The notes beneath the pieces were generated by a model, which was given only the letters and a program-made list of their open reading frames with translations, ran no database searches and had not been told where the DNA came from. Positions 35,186-49,314 of a DNA stretch of 64,000 bases are shown piece after piece. The position numbers and the translations under genes were made by a program. How positions within the stretch are numbered: the stretch's first letter is position 1; each line of letters starts with the position of its first letter. Location of the stretch: the NCBI GenBank assembly GCA_016508695.1, contig VNKQ01000008.1:1612001-1676000 (forward strand), in the 5' to 3' direction. Origin of the DNA: Hyphodiscus hymeniophilus (Eukaryota; Ascomycota; Leotiomycetes; Helotiales; Hyphodiscaceae).

Positions 35186-38100
35186 GGTCTTGTTGGGATG
35201 AGACGAATTTGCTTCTGAGTTTGGAGTTGGGAGACACTATCGATCCGAGCATGAGAGCCAGCAGCCTCGGGAGTTCGTGGGCAGCTGGGAGTGATTGGCA
35301 TCGTTTGACATGATGACTTTGTGAATGAGGATACCCCATACAGTCTGTCCGGTTCTTTGCATTTTGGGGGCGAAACGAGAAACAAATACATCATGGGCGC
35401 GCGAGACTAGCGAAACACTTCTTTGTAATACGTATGATGGACGGATGGATTTTTTCTGCTTTCCCTTTTCCCTTTCTGGGCTCTGTGCATGAATGCCCCG
35501 TGTTGTTGATAAAACATCCTTTTCTTTTGTTTTTTGTTTTTTAAAAAGATAGTTCGGCGGCGTTTACTTGTTAGAGTAGGATGCTTGGTGCTCTATATGG
35601 CCGTGGGCCTTAGATTTCTGCATTGTCGTTTTCCCATACTTGATCCGCTCATTTACTGGACTGATCGTGAGGTTGTTCTCGGCCTAATCAGAAGGAATAA
35701 AAACGCATTCTGATTCAGTCGTCTCTTCCTGCTTGGTCACAACATTCGGAATAGGTGGATATCTACCTGTGCCTTTGCGTGATTGTCCCTGGTGCCTCGT
35801 GCCTGGTGTCTTGGTCTGATGATCCAGTCAAAGGATGGGTGAGTCCCAGAAGATCAACAGTTTCAAACGTGCTGGATGCTATTGGGCATTGCTAAATCTA
35901 ACAAAAACGTCCCTGAACCACTCTATTATCTGCTTACAATTGCTACTTCAGCGTAGCCCTGTCTTCCCACAGTGCCACTCCGCGCCATCTGCCATTTCCC
36001 GAGCCCAGCCATCGAGGACACACGTCGAGTTCCTCACCACACAACGGGACCTTCCTACGGACGGATTTGCATCCTTGCTTCACGTCCTCCGAGGCCTCTC
36101 TTGCCGCATAACATACAGTCTTGATGTTGGGGAGAGGCTCCGAGAGGGGTACTTCCAGTGTACAGTGTACGGAGAGGTATGTTATTTGTGTGCGTGTGAG
36201 CGGTTGAATGATGTAGTGGAGATTGAGGAGAGGAAGATCCGCACGCACGTCCGTGGGCAATGCCGCGGTCATATCGCCTTACAATGCGGATGGGGTGCGT
36301 CGAGATGGGTGCTTGTGTAGGCTAAGGTGGACATTGGAAAGGGTAAAATCAAAGAAAAGATATGGACAGTGGGTGGTGGGTGGTGGCATTCTCGATGTGT
36401 GGATGTCTCAAGACGCAAGACTGCTACTCAGTCGCTGCTTGCTGCTGTACATCTGGGTTCTTGTCCTGGTTCCTAGATTCTATGATAGGCGGTTAGGCGA
36501 ATGGGGGAACTCAGGATGAGTCGCGCCCAAATGGAGTTGGGGAAGGAAGGGAGGTGGTGTAATTTCTGTCAGCTAGCTGGGGTTTTGACCATTTGAGGGT
36601 GAGTGAGCTCAAGCTTGTTGGTTCTTATTCTTAAAGTGTTCTCGTTGTCATAGCTCTGAGGAGGTGAATCATGTCTTGCGCTCTTGAGCTTGGGGATCAT
36701 TGGAGAGTTTGATTGTCTGTCATTATGTGCGTAGGACATGAAAGGCTTGCGGTGGACATAACCACTACAAGGGGAGAGGACTCGGAGGAGGATATGATGG
36801 CTGGTGGTCGAGTGGGCCTGATTTGGAAGTGATCACAAGCATGCTGTCTAGGAATTGTTCTGAAGGGGCTGGCATACTGAAGTATGAAAATGCAGTTCGT
36901 AAGACGTTACTTTGTAAATGTCACGGCATGTCGACACTGGACCCAAACAGCAGGACCGCCGCCTGCATCATTATCTGCGTCGACTAACAGGTTGCTCTGG
37001 AGACATTGCCCATCTGACAACTCTAGCGAATGTAAAAATGATCACATTGAGCATGAGACTTTTGCTGGAACATTTGTCAACGACTTCAACTTTTTGCTTC
37101 GATCTGTAACATCTGTCGCTCCTAAGCCGGATTGAAACTCTGGACGAGGTAGCAGAGATTTATCATACTTGTCATGGTTTGGAGCAACAGGCCCTATCCA
37201 CGGCACCCTTTTGGCTCATAATCAAAAAGATCCTTTCGTTTGGGATGTTTTGACGATTTGGGGCTTCCATTTTGGGCATGAATTTCACCGTTTGATGAAT
37301 ATCAGAAATCCGGAATTCCAAACGCTCAATCAATGAAAGTTGTGGGCCAGATATGTCGTGGCTCCTGGATGCTTCAGGGGATTAATGTACATAGGCTCTT
37401 CTGGTGTGTCTTTCCGTATATTTGACTCGTAACCCAAATTCGAAAGACTTCTGCATCAAAGTACTTTAGGTCTCAAATTCTAATTACTCTGAAAATTGTC
37501 GATTTAAAGGCATGGTGCTTGGACAAGCGGCGAAGTATCAAGAAATTGTCTAAGCTGTAAGAGACTAAGACGGGGCAGTCCTGCGGCTTGCACTTTGCGC
37601 GTGCCAATGATCGAGTATTCGAGATACTTGGCAAACATGAGGAACAAAACACTTGACAATCAAGTGATGCGAGAACTGAGGACTGGGCTTTTTGATGACA
37701 GCACTTGATCTTACGAGCCGACATCTAACTTGAATAATGTGAACTTGGCTTGCTCATGCTCTCGACTTCTTCAATCATCGAGCCTCGTTTCCCAGAACGG
37801 ATAGAAACCCATAGTCAAGCAAGGCAGATCGTAAGTAGCAAGAGTCAGGCACGAAATCTTCCACCACCATCCTTGGAATATCTCTGCCCCAAGACTTTGA
37901 GGATGCTTTAGAAACTCGAATCCTGCACGTCAGACTGCGTAAGGTTAACCAACATGCAGGTTTCAGCGGCAAGACTTTGCCACATTGACTACCAGATTGT
38001 AGAACGATCTTCGTCCGTTACGAATCATAGACTAATCGAGAAGCGTTAAAATGGAGATGATGATCATGACTTTGGCAGGTACTTGAGCCGTTGTCGACAT

Positions 38101-41100
38101 TCACAAGGACTTCGGACCGTCTCCCGATGCGGAGACGCTACTTTCAGGTCTCGGATTGGATCTGTCTTAAGATCGCCACGTAGAATCCACAAGCTGGTTT
38201 GCAGTGGTGGTGAACTCTTGATACTCGGCTGGAGATCGGCAGGCGGCGCGGAACCTGGAAAGGATCTGCAAGATAAATTTAGATTCGATGGAGCTTCCCG
38301 TGGAGGGCAGGAGGGGCAGTGGGGTGGCTGGATTCGTCTTCGCTGTATGCTTCACGAGAAGAGGAAAAGATGAACAGGTCCCTTTCGAAACCCGCTCGTG
38401 TTAGGAGTTTGTACGGTCTAGGACATAATAGCAACGTTAGATGCACTATGAAGGACAAAATCGGTTTCATCGAGATCAGTTAAGTAGCTTTGAAATTTGG
38501 ATCAAAACAAGACCAAAAAGTGACGACCCAAAGCCCTTATTTGAACGTTAAAGCGTCCTGTAAATTAAACTTTTAATTTTTCAGATACTTCGCTGCGTGG
38601 TCTAGTCGGACCTTCATGTTGAACTTAGGTAGATGTGCCTGCTTGGAGCTGAACGATCTGCGCTTGACAGTCGTTCCAAGTTCTCTGGCAAGCCCATTAC
38701 GAATTTACGGTACCCGTCTTAGTGAGTGTGTCTTATAAATATGATTGGTGTTGTTCATTTTGGCTTTTTGTGGCGTGCCGAACCGGTTGTCAATTATGCA
38801 CGAAGAGTGGGATTCCGTGCTTTGGCTCCCTGATAAAGTTCCAGTGCCAAAGATGCTGGGCAGCTTGTAGCAGCAGTTTGGGTGTATTCTTGTTGGTGTG
38901 AAAAGTCAAGTCATCTCTAAGAGGTGTACAGGCGCAGGCGCGTGCTCTTTCCGCTCTGCTGTGAACCGAGCGATCGATGCCATGTGTAGTTTCAGCCTCA
39001 TCTGAATCTTCCTTACCGTCGAAGCACGGAAGTTCGCTGGAGAGTCAGAGAAGGTTGGGTTTGTTGACCGGGATGCTCAGCCACTAGGGCAACAAGTTGC
39101 TTTCCAGAAGGAGAGCCGGATGTCAACAAACGGGCTGCTGCTGCTGCTGTTCGACTCAAGCCACTGCTCTTCTTTCTCCACAAAATAATTGGCGTCCCGT
39201 TCCAGGCAATCGGATTGGCGTTCAAGAGGGCTGGTGAGTGTGGAGGGGACTGGCTGCAGATACATAGCAATATTCTACAGCTCTCCGCATGTGATGCGCG
39301 AGGTCAACCTCTTCTGGATGTAAACGGCAGAGAATAGGATTCTTTGCTGGTTGGTGTGAGTTAGTTGGTCCACAGCATGGGACAATACGCATATCCATGC
39401 ACTGCGTAAGGCATGTGTTCAATGTGTTGACCTCGTGATATAATGGGGTCATATAGGATTTGTGCGACTCCAAACGGAAGACCAATCGACGGGCGTTAGG
39501 AGACTGATCATGTCGTGTCATCCTATAATAGTAGACACCTATTGATTCAATCTCCGACCGAAGGAAATGTTGAGAAATTGATACATCCAGTCGATGACAG
39601 AAGCGGAAGAAAACAGGTAAAGGGGAAAATACTTACTTGAGCTGCTCATAATTACTTTTTCCGTGATGGAGTCATGGACAGTTGAACACGCCACTACAGG
39701 CGCCTGCAACAGTGATATCGTATGTGTCAACATGGTAATACGGTATATCACTGACGTTGTAGTAGCTCTAGATACGCCTGCGAGGCTCGTTGTTGCATTT
39801 CGACCTGGAACTGTAAAATGTGAGATATGGCAAAGCACAGGAACGATCGCCATGGACCCAAAAACCTGGTTCCTGTTGGAATGGACTCAGTAGAGTAGTG
39901 TCATCATAAATTACTCGAGAGAATCGGGAGAATTGAAGAAGTCTGATCATTCCCCTTTTCGGGAGCGCAGATTCAGGTCTTGGTCTTCGTCTTCTCGACT
40001 TTCAATATTTGCTCTCTCCAACCAACGTCACTGGCCCATTGTTCATCTTGACCCCTTTTCTGTATTCGGATGTTGCTCCGAGACGGCATACAATATCAAT
40101 GAACGAGGAATGTTCTTTCGCACGAATTAGCCGAAGTTGGAGTAGCTTTAGGGTGCGCGCCTGCACATCCCAGAGCACGCGGCTTGACATCGACAACTGC
40201 TTAACCAGTGCTGGCTTTCTCTTTACGAAGTACCAATCAGTCTACGGTCATAGCTATAAAAAGTCATGAAGAGTTGAGCGACGCAATTTCCGATACAAAT
40301 TTTGGGCGTCGGCATGACATGCGAGGCTTTCCAAGCTGTTGCCCTGCCCAATTGTTATTCGGTGTAAGTACACATTTGGGAGCTCATCTCATATATGTCT
40401 TTCTATTTGCTTCGTTGCAAACGGCAAATTCCGTGAGAAATCACTGCGCAGTGCGTAGACTCTGATATAGATCCAAGTAAGCCGCGATTCCCTGACTTCT
40501 TTCTAGGGTTCTCCTTTGCCTGTCGGGACCCTTGGGCCGTGAAGGAATTACCGCAAGCGCCACGCCCCTAAGAAGCGCGACGATGCGTTACTGTGCAGAT
40601 GGTGTTGAATTTGGGACTTATTATTAGCCAGATACCGCCCTTCTTCTTCCGGCACCCCCATCCTTCCTTCCGTTCGGAGGCTCTTTGCGTAGACTCTCGT
40701 CTTCATCGCATCATTGAATTATATTCGATTGCTGGAGCCACGTCCATGAGAATCCGGACACCCGCCAGCTAGCAAGAGGGTTCACCAATCTTCGTGGCAG
40801 ATACCGCGTGAGGGGTTATAATCCGCGTATTAATTTGGGACCAGCAAGCATTCAGATCAATATGCGCTCCGGAATAGACTGCAACATCCTAGCTGCTTAC
40901 GACTTTACTTTCTGAAAACGAGCCCCTTGTCTCTTTGATGGATATACGACTGCTCAATCAATACGTCCATAGTAAGTCTTCAAGGTACCTCGAGTGGGCT
41001 GTTCAACTCCATTGAAGCTGCAGTGAGTAAGGTAGTCTTGGTTCTCTGTTCAAATCTGCACTTATGCACTGAGAAGCACATTGAGGCGCGAAACGTGATC

Positions 41101-42604
41101 AGACGCTTCCTAGGGATTAAACCGCTTATGGTCTGCAATGCATGGCTTGAGAGCAGGACTTCCCAGCAGGTTCACCCATTGAAGTCAATCCTTGGGTAGA
41201 ACTTTATGACTTGAGAACGTACGGAGTATGAGATGCTGGTCAGGTTCTGGATGTACCCCTGACCCTGCTCCTGTCTGTGCAGCCAGGCACCTTTTCGTCG
41301 AACCCACAAACCTCCCTACGTGTGGCTCTGCATGTGCCCACTGCCCGTACCCATGCCAAACTCCCAGTCAAGCCAGTCCTCTCCACCTTTTCTTCACTGA
41401 CAGCTCTCCTACAGTAAATATCAACGTCCAACGCTCAGTTCAGTTTCGACTGTAGTGCTTTTGCCTGTAAAGGCTTTCGGCTTTCGCATATCACCAACTC
41501 GCAGACCCTCCGTTCAAGGGCAGGCACTTGAAATTCGGGCAATTGCACTGTAACAGTTGTGGATTAATCTTTCGTCGTCTTGTATTGCCGCTGCCACAGC
41601 GTTTGGCCGAATGCGACTTACGTACCTTGGCAGATCACATCCCAGGGTCCTACGATTTGGACCTTAACCCCGACAACTTGTCAAGCTCTTGAACGGCATT
41701 TCTAACTGAAGCAAGATAATCGCTGGCTTAAGCCGTGTTTTGGGAGGTAGTCGCGGTACTCAAAGTGCATGCACTGGCATAGAAACCCTATTGTTGTGGG
41801 AAATCCCGCGAACCGCGAAGCTCTCGGCGACGCCACCACCACCACCACTACTTCTCAACGTCGATGCCAGGTTTTTTTATCCTGTCCTCAGATCATATCA
41901 CATCCACAAAGACTCCCGATCGAGCACGACTGGAAGTTGACCCTGGTTTCCCAGAAATCCTCCGAAGCCTAACTAGGCTTACAGGGACCATTGGAGTACC
42001 TTCCCTGCTCTACAAACCAATACTTATCCAACCGACAAGGAACGCTAAAGCAGAACTTCGATAGCTTCAGTGATCGACTCTGCGGCAAGTCAGGGACCGG
42101 ATACTACCTAAAGTCCCAGTACATCTTCGAGCGGCGAGAGGCGCCCGGAGGAATAAATATCGACAAGGTCTGAGATCATCGCGGGACGGTACTGTCAAAC
42201 TTTGGACCTTTCACAGGCTTGGCTTGGCAAGTGATTCCTTTATTGAGGAAACATTTCTCGAAAAAGTCAATCCAGCCGACCGGTGATTCTAGCGGAGCAG
42301 GGTGTTTCGGAGGGATTCACCCGTCGAGAGTTGATATTCCAACGTTCTTCTGCCCCACACTATCTAGAAAATCCAGCTTACTTTCGTCTGCACTTGCACA
42401 TCGAGTCGAACTTTCAACGTTCCCGCCGATTACCCGCCATCTCCTCCCTTGCTAGGTTAGAGGGATTGCGGGTTTTGGGTCGTGCTTCGTGGGCGCGGCT
42501 GGGATACCACTTCTGACTCTCGATTCACGGCGGTTTCAACTTCGTCTTGATGAGTCTGTTGCGAAACTCTTTGACTGCATACCCCATTTACATATTCAAT
42601 CGTC
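35186..42604. other. 7.4-kb gene-poor interval upstream of a Zn2Cys6 regulator
   Basis: I find no gene with a recognisable domain on either strand; all open frames are short and have mixed codon use. It is not RIP-like (base composition near normal) and I saw no repeat ends. A small CTG run lies at 39136-39151. The last ~1.5 kb is probably promoter and 5' leader of the transcription-factor gene. Non-coding transcripts cannot be excluded. Confidence 0.5.
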
Positions 42605-45109
42605 ATGACAGAATTCAATAACCAAGATCCAACACGTCAACCAGCAACTGGATTCGACCCACCGGCAGTATCATTTCGGACACCACAACATAATCCGCAT
42701 CCACCGCTACCTCACATGAGCTCCGCAAGTTCCTACGTAGACCTCCAGTACTTATTTGGCGTCCAAGATCCAACGATGCTTGTGCCAAAGCAGAATCGAA
42801 ATAGAAGGAAGCCAAACCAGGGCTCTGACAGTGTTAAACATCGCCGGACTCGATCTGGTTGCTATACCTGTAGAAGTCGTCGTGTAAAGGTATGAGCAGT
42901 ATGATCTAGACCATAGTTCTTGGCTTACTTTTCCAGTGCGACGAGTCTCGACCAATTTGTGACAGTAAGACACCCTTTTGTGTGAATTATAAGTGACTGA
43001 TTTTACGGCACCAACAGGATGTAAGAAGGGGAGTCGAGATTGTGTATATCCCGAGACATCGACATCGTCTAAAACGGTTGGATCCGGCGGTGGATCTTCC
43101 AGAAACACGCAACCTGGACCTCACGAGAGTGCTGGTTTCTCGTCCGATGACTATGAAGACGAAGGTGAACCTGAGCGGCTAGAAGCCATACCGGATGACG
43201 ACGAAGAGCTTCAAGATAGCTACGATGGTGAAGATCTCTCCAAGTCAGCCGTGCAGCGAGATAGTGTTGGTCACTCGATCAGTGGTCAGAAAGCGACCGC
43301 AAGGAAGAACTCGGAAACGCCATCTTTGATTCAAGACAAAGGCGCTTCACCTACGCCCTCTACAGAAGGCTCTGTTGGATACGGCGCCCATCAAACGATG
43401 GGCACATCTCGACAACAAAAGCAGAGTGTTTCCTCATCGCCTGATGCCGATACTTTGAGAAGCGACTGGTCTCATCTACCCCCTGATCTTCAGATTTACT
43501 TGACATACTTCTACGAGAACGTCACTCATCTTCACTTCTCTTTGAAGATTGATTCAGACGACTTTCTAAAGACCTTATTCATCGATGCTGCACTCAGAAA
43601 CGATGCTCTACTTCATGCCGTTGTCGGATTCGCCGCATTTCAACGCACACTCCACAACCCCGACGGAAAAATCCAAGATTTCCTCCAGTATTATAACAAA
43701 GCTGTTTCTCTGCTTCTCAACTCCCTCAAAAGAGGCGATAAGCACAATACCGGCACACTACTGGCTATATTACAGCTTGCCACGATTGAGGTGGGATTTG
43801 AAAGCATCGAATCAACGGTCAGACTAACGGAAGATAGGAATTTCTTGGCGATTGGATCAACTTGCTCGGACATCAAAAAGCAGCTTATGAAATACTGACA
43901 GAACTATATACTCCTCAGACGATCATGCAAAGCCAGTTGAGCCGTGTCATACTTGGTTGGTACATGCGATTTGATGTCTTCGCGGGCCTTATGGGTGGGT
44001 TTGAAACAGTTCTTTCAAGAGAGTGGTTCTCCAATGTTTGCGACTATACGGAGCAACAACTTATCAAAGAGCCAGCAAATCTAAGCTGGACAATTGACCT
44101 TGCAGTAGGTCAGCTCCGTCTCATCGCCATGGACATGTCACTAGTCTTCGCAAAGATTGGGAAAGGCGAGATCACTTTCGATCAATTTATGGGCGAGAAT
44201 AAAGCGATCGAAACGAGACTTCAAGAATGGAAGACGAAGATGGATCCTGCTTTGCAAGATAGTCGGTATCTGGTGACAGACTTCACCGGCGCTCGTCCTG
44301 TTGGCCCCGAAGATATTGTTGACCCTTATATCCCTGGTAGAATCTACAAGGGACCACTTTACGTTATGAACGTATGCTTGATCGATTGGTATTCTATCAA
44401 CTTGATGCACAGCTATCAGACGGCTCTTACAACCCGGTCACCATTACCTCCCGAACTCGGTCGCGTAGCATATGAAACCTGCCAATTATACGAAGCCATC
44501 GAATTCTACCCAGGAAGTCCTTCAGGTGTCATTCTTGCTCTGCAAGCAAGCCTTGGTATTGCGTGTTTGTTCCTTCCGAGGGATGAGCGACATGCAATGT
44601 GGGCTCGCCACAAATTAGCTATCGTCGAAGCAAATGGGCGAGTGCCAATCCATCCGAAATACCGTCAATTTAGCTGATTGCTCTATAGTTACATATATCC
44701 CTACAAATTCCGGACGAAAATGGCAGACATCTTCCGCGACAGATCCTGCATGCACTGGTGGCTTCCCAACGACGAAGGCTATCTACCCATCATACGATCC
44801 ATTCGTAGGTTCGTAGAGGAACGGACCTCCGCTGCCAAAGATCTCCCTAGTGAAGACTTGCGGGACATGAAAGCTATATTCGCTTCGCTGAAACTGGACG
44901 ATGACAATTCAATTCAGTCACGGAATGCGGGAAAAGGAGTGGCACAAGTAAGACATGTGTCCGTTACTGGTGGACAAAATACTTCAGGCAGTATGCAAGG
45001 ATTGGGAGGATTGCAAGAAGCCGATACGTACCAACCAGGTTTTGACCATGAGCAAGGCTATTGGGGCGGAGGACAAGGTGGAGGCCCTAAACCTGATAAT
45101 CTATGGTAG
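42605..45109 (+). CDS. Zn2Cys6 transcription factor with fungal-specific C-terminal domain
   Basis: The binuclear cluster is assembled across three exons: RSGCYTCRSRRVK / CDESRPICD / RCKKGSRDC, giving C-x2-C-x6-C-x6-C-x2-C-x6-C. Exons are 42605-42889, 42937-42964 (28 nt), 43018-43790, 43838 to about 44663, and about 44727-45109. An acidic Ser-rich linker is followed by a helical regulatory domain (LPPDLQIYLTYFYENVTHLH..FLGDWINLLGHQKAAYEILTELY), like the fungal_trans_2 type. The last intron is uncertain: TGA at 44675 blocks readthrough, and GTCAAT (44664) to GGCAG (44726) is the only phase-compatible pair I found. After it the frame reads IFRDRSCMHWWLP, which looks conserved. The DNA target and regulon are unknown. 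The 7.4-kb upstream gap suggests complex control. Confidence 0.87.
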
Positions 45110-45846
45110 CAGGCTCTCGGCTACCAAGAGATACGAACAATACAGCCTCTTTTTGAGATGAACAGATTCATGTCATCACCCTGAGCACTTGTATGTTCTT
45201 CGAGTCCTCGAGCTGCATCGATACCAAAATGACTACTTCTAGAGTGTGTAGTATTGTTCGAAGAATGCCGAGGATAGATATATGTAATTATCATAGTCGG
45301 GAGCAACTTGCAATGAAGACAGTCACTCTTCCACCCGTGACCAACTTGTGAGGTTATGGGCCAGGACCAGGTTCGAGTGCTTGATTGTGGCCAGCTTGGC
45401 CCAGCAAATTTTACACATCCTCTGCAACTGGCGGAAATAGCTTCAAGGCTGGGCCACTGCGTCAAACCGACTGGGCATCACATAGCAGACAGCGAGCCTG
45501 AGTACCAGCAGAAAAGGTCCACTGGATCTGACCGTACAACGGTACGGAGTTTATGAAATTGACTGGCTGGTAACCTGCTCTTTGTATAAACAAGCACATG
45601 AGACGATACAAGCATCAATTCTGATCCTGTACGAAGCACTGCGAAGTGGTCGGTACTTGCCGGCAGTAGTCTATTTCCGGTAAGCGTAGTGCCATCAACA
45701 GACAGCTACCCCAATTGAATCTCAGAAAGATTCCAAGAATATATTCATTCTCTCCTCACAACTCGTCAGGTCGAGCACGAAAACAACCTTCCTTAAGACT
45801 CCAACATCCGCGAATCGTCACGCCCCCGCACATAACGACCACAGTC
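45110..45846. other. Intergenic, TF 3' end to NOT2 leader
   Basis: No gene is seen. The right part (about 45700-45846) is probably the NOT2 5' leader. Confidence 0.5.
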
Positions 45847-48546
45847 ATGAATAGGCCAGGTATGGAGAGGACTTCCATTACTTTCTCTTCCTTCAATGCC
45901 CGCAAACTGGTACATGTGAGGACATGTTTGGTTTGCGCCGGTCGCTGTCGCCCCAGCTCGCCCTTGGAGGTACCGCAAACACTCTGCTAGCTGTGCGCTG
46001 TTCAGAGGAGCTTCGACTGTAGCTCCCGGGTAACAAAGGAGCTTGCAATCAGGCTAGGACAGCGAATGTTGGAGAGCATGTACAAGGCAACTGTGACAAA
46101 GCTGAGAAGTTCACTTGGGTCTTCTAAGCCTCACATGGCTCTGTTAGCAGTTGCTGCTATTCATTACTATCCCGAAGCACTCTCACCATGTTGGTGTATA
46201 CAGGATAGCAATCGCGCTCCCTTTGGACATGTTCTTAACTAGCCAGGACACCCTCAGAGTATTGAGACCTTGCTAATTGATTGCTTCTCCAGGTGTCGGA
46301 CCACAGTCGCTGCGCGGACTTCCCAGCGGCTTCCCAAGCCAGCAGCAGATCCCCCAAACAGAAGTGTGTCAAGCAGATTACCACCCAGTGGAAAGATGGG
46401 TACGGATGCTTGTTGGACGATGGGAGTAGGATGAAGAAGTGCTGATGGTTGTTTGTGATTCTAGCAGGAAATGGCTCATGGGCTTTTGGAAGTGGTGTAC
46501 CAATGGGTGCTGGAGGTGCTGGTGTCGGCAACCCTCGTCCAAATAATGGCTCAATGTCGAGTTTTGCGCAGACCATTGGTGGTTCATCCCAACCGGCAGC
46601 ATCACTGGACTTGTCGTAAGTGACAACATTTTTTTCTTATGCTTGCCAGCTTTGTATTCCCCCACCCATAGCCACTCCAGAAAGCTCGACCAGCACCGAG
46701 ACAACTGATCCTTCAGCACGCCCTGAGCTGCATGCCGGCACTGAGTTACCTGCCATGTCCGAGTCGCCCCCCGTCTCGCGGTCTCATTCAGCTCCGGTAG
46801 TTTCACGTGGCCCACGAGTACCAATTGTCGCCGACAAAAGGTAGAACCGATTCAATGATACCAACCGGCTCCCACAACCACGTATTCCGAGGCCGAGCGG
46901 CACGTAACGGAGCGCGTTCTGACCCAATATTCATAATCAAGAAGTTCTCTCGATGTGTACCAATTGCTAACATCAATCTCTTCAGCGAGTTCCCTTCACT
47001 TTCCAACAACCAACCCCAACCAAGCCAGTCCACCTGGGCTGCCGCCGGTGCTCCTGGTGCTCGCTATCAACCTACCGCAAACTTGAGAATGCAACCTTCA
47101 GCATTATCCTCCCAACAACAATTAAGCGCTCAACAGCAGACGCAACAGCAGCAAGATGATCTATTCAGCTCTTCGGTTCCAAGCAGCGCAGGCAGTTTCC
47201 GTTTCGGTGCCCAGAATGCTGTCGGTCAAGCGTCTCAATCAATCAATAATGCTGATGAGTTTCCTCCCTTGAGCCGTAACGCCAATGGAGAGATTGGTCA
47301 AGATCGAAATTCGAATATCGCTCAAGGTTTTGCATTTGGTCCATCCAATGGTCTTAACTCTGCCAACCAAGCTCAGCCAAGTCGGAGCAATGGTCTCTTG
47401 GACGCATTGTCTAGCAACAACCGTATCACTTCGGGTCACCGCGTTGCATCTCCAGCGAGCTTATCAGGTAATGTGATGTTTCACCGTCTAAGATAATTTG
47501 CTAAAGTGGCTGAAGGCGTTTCCAATTCAAGATCCCCAATCGAGACTGGCCGTCAAGGCTTAGGTCGACTCACTGACAATGACACACTCGTGAGTAACGT
47601 AATCCATATTCACTCCACTTCCTAAGTTGACAACTTCAGGCCTTCCAGAGCACACAGATTGGTTCTTCCTCAACTTCTGGTCGTGAGAATACAGCAGGAC
47701 AATCCACCATCAGCGGCGCTCCCAGAGGTCGGCCTGATTCGGAGCCTTTTACCCAACCCGCTGATCAAGCCGTGCCGCGTTCACAAACTCTTGATTCTGG
47801 CGTTGATTCCTCCCAAAGCAATTTAGAAGGACAAGCAGCCGAACCCGAGGACCCCTTGGCGCACATGAGCGAGATTGACAAGTGGGGTCTCAAGGGCTTC
47901 TCATACTTGATGAACAACTACCCAGATTATGCCGCTATGGTTACTGGTCAGGATCTCAACACCCTCGGTTTTGATCTCAGCTCCTCCGAGTAAGTCTAAT
48001 TCCCCGACCTCTCCACAAAGCATTGACACAGGACAGGCCCATTGCCACGCAAGTCTACTCGCTGTTTGATAATGAGCCTCCGCGACCCGCAATTCCTCCA
48101 CATACCCTCCCGGAATGCTATCGAGTACACAATATCGCGCCGATTGAGACGAAGATGGGCAACTTCAATGATGAGGCTCTACTCTACATGTTCTACAGCA
48201 ACCCCGGTGACATTCAACAAGTCATGGCGGCCCAGGAGCTGTAAGTCAATTCTGCAAGCTCCCATGGGTCAAATATGTCTAACCAAATCTGTAGCCACAG
48301 TCGTAATTGGCGATATCATAAGAAGCTACAACTCTGGTTAACGAAAGATGAGATGATGGTTCCCCAGAGTCTTGGTAACGGCACTGAGCGTGGCTACTAC
48401 ATCTTCTTTGACATCAAGCTATGGCAACGTGAACGTGTAAGTTAATGCACCGTCTCGGCTGAATTACAATTAACGTTACGTAGAGAGAGTTTACCCTCAT
48501 CTATGATGATCTTGAAAATCTGCCTGCCCGTCCTCCTTTGGCTTAA
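45847..48546 (+). CDS. NOT2: CCR4-NOT complex subunit NOT2 (CDC36/CNOT2)
   Basis: A core CCR4-NOT subunit that links deadenylation and transcription control; the NOT box binds Not1 and Not5/3. Model of eight exons: 45847-45859, 46468-46615, 46986-47467, 47516-47589, 47640-47989, 48037-48240, 48295-48436 and 48484-48546, giving 491 residues with frame kept throughout. Exons 2 to 8 are well supported: LDLSEFPSLSN is the typical N-terminal motif, and the NOT2_3_5 domain reads TKMGNFNDEALLYMFYSNPGD, then RNWRYHKKLQLWLTKDE, ending in YYIFFDIKLWQRERREFTLIYDDLE. The first exon (MNRPG) is provisional and implies a 608-nt intron; the second intron is 370 nt. The middle is Gln/Ser-rich and disordered. 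Confidence 0.9.
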
Positions 48547-49314
48547 GTGTCTTGGCGAACCTGGAAGTGCTACGTTCTGGCTTTGTTGGCTTCGTTGCTT
48601 TAAAAGGACACTTCTTGTTAGTAGCCTGCTTTGTAGAGCGAAAACTGAGTGCACTTTTTGGCTCCAGCGCCGCATAGCTACACTCCTGGTTTCAATGAGC
48701 TGGCGATTTGTTTGAGTTTTACTGGTTGTATTTGTGGGATTAGAAATCCGAATAGCATGGGTTCTATGGCTGGCGTTTTTCTTACGTTGCCTTTACATAC
48801 AATCGGCGTATTTATGGTCAGAGGGGACCTCGCGAGTGTACATGGCGTTCTCATCCGGCACGGTCATAAAGAGGCTGACATTGAGCGGAAAAACATGAAC
48901 AAAGGGATGAGTTTTGCATTCTAGCGTTGATGCTGGATCGCTACAGTAATCCGAAATATATGAAACATGAACAAATAACTCTCTGCTGGTGCTCATGTGA
49001 TGTCTTGCGGTTAGTAACTTGATGCATTGCTTTTCAGAAGTGGTTCGCAGATAAGTAATGGATTGTGGCGGCTGTTCCCGGAATCGGGTTCCACGCGATA
49101 CCACCAATCTCTAAACCTAACGATTACCACATATTCTGACTTCAACGATCCTTCAAACACCCTACTGGACTGGGAATACTCTGAAAGTGCTCATACGCAC
49201 CTACAGACTGTGCGTCACCCGCTGAATTACGCAAAAAAACAGATAATTGTGGTCTGCGACGTCAGACTTGCCTCCATCCCAACCCTCCCTCCGATTTCAC
49301 TTAGGGTTACCAAA
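48547..49314. other. Intergenic, NOT2 to CUE1
   Basis: No gene is seen. It contains the NOT2 3' end and the CUE1 promoter and leader. Confidence 0.55.

Noticed and set aside
35835..36320. 161-codon open frame in the long gene-poor interval
   Set aside because: No domain, no splice context and unremarkable composition; probably chance.
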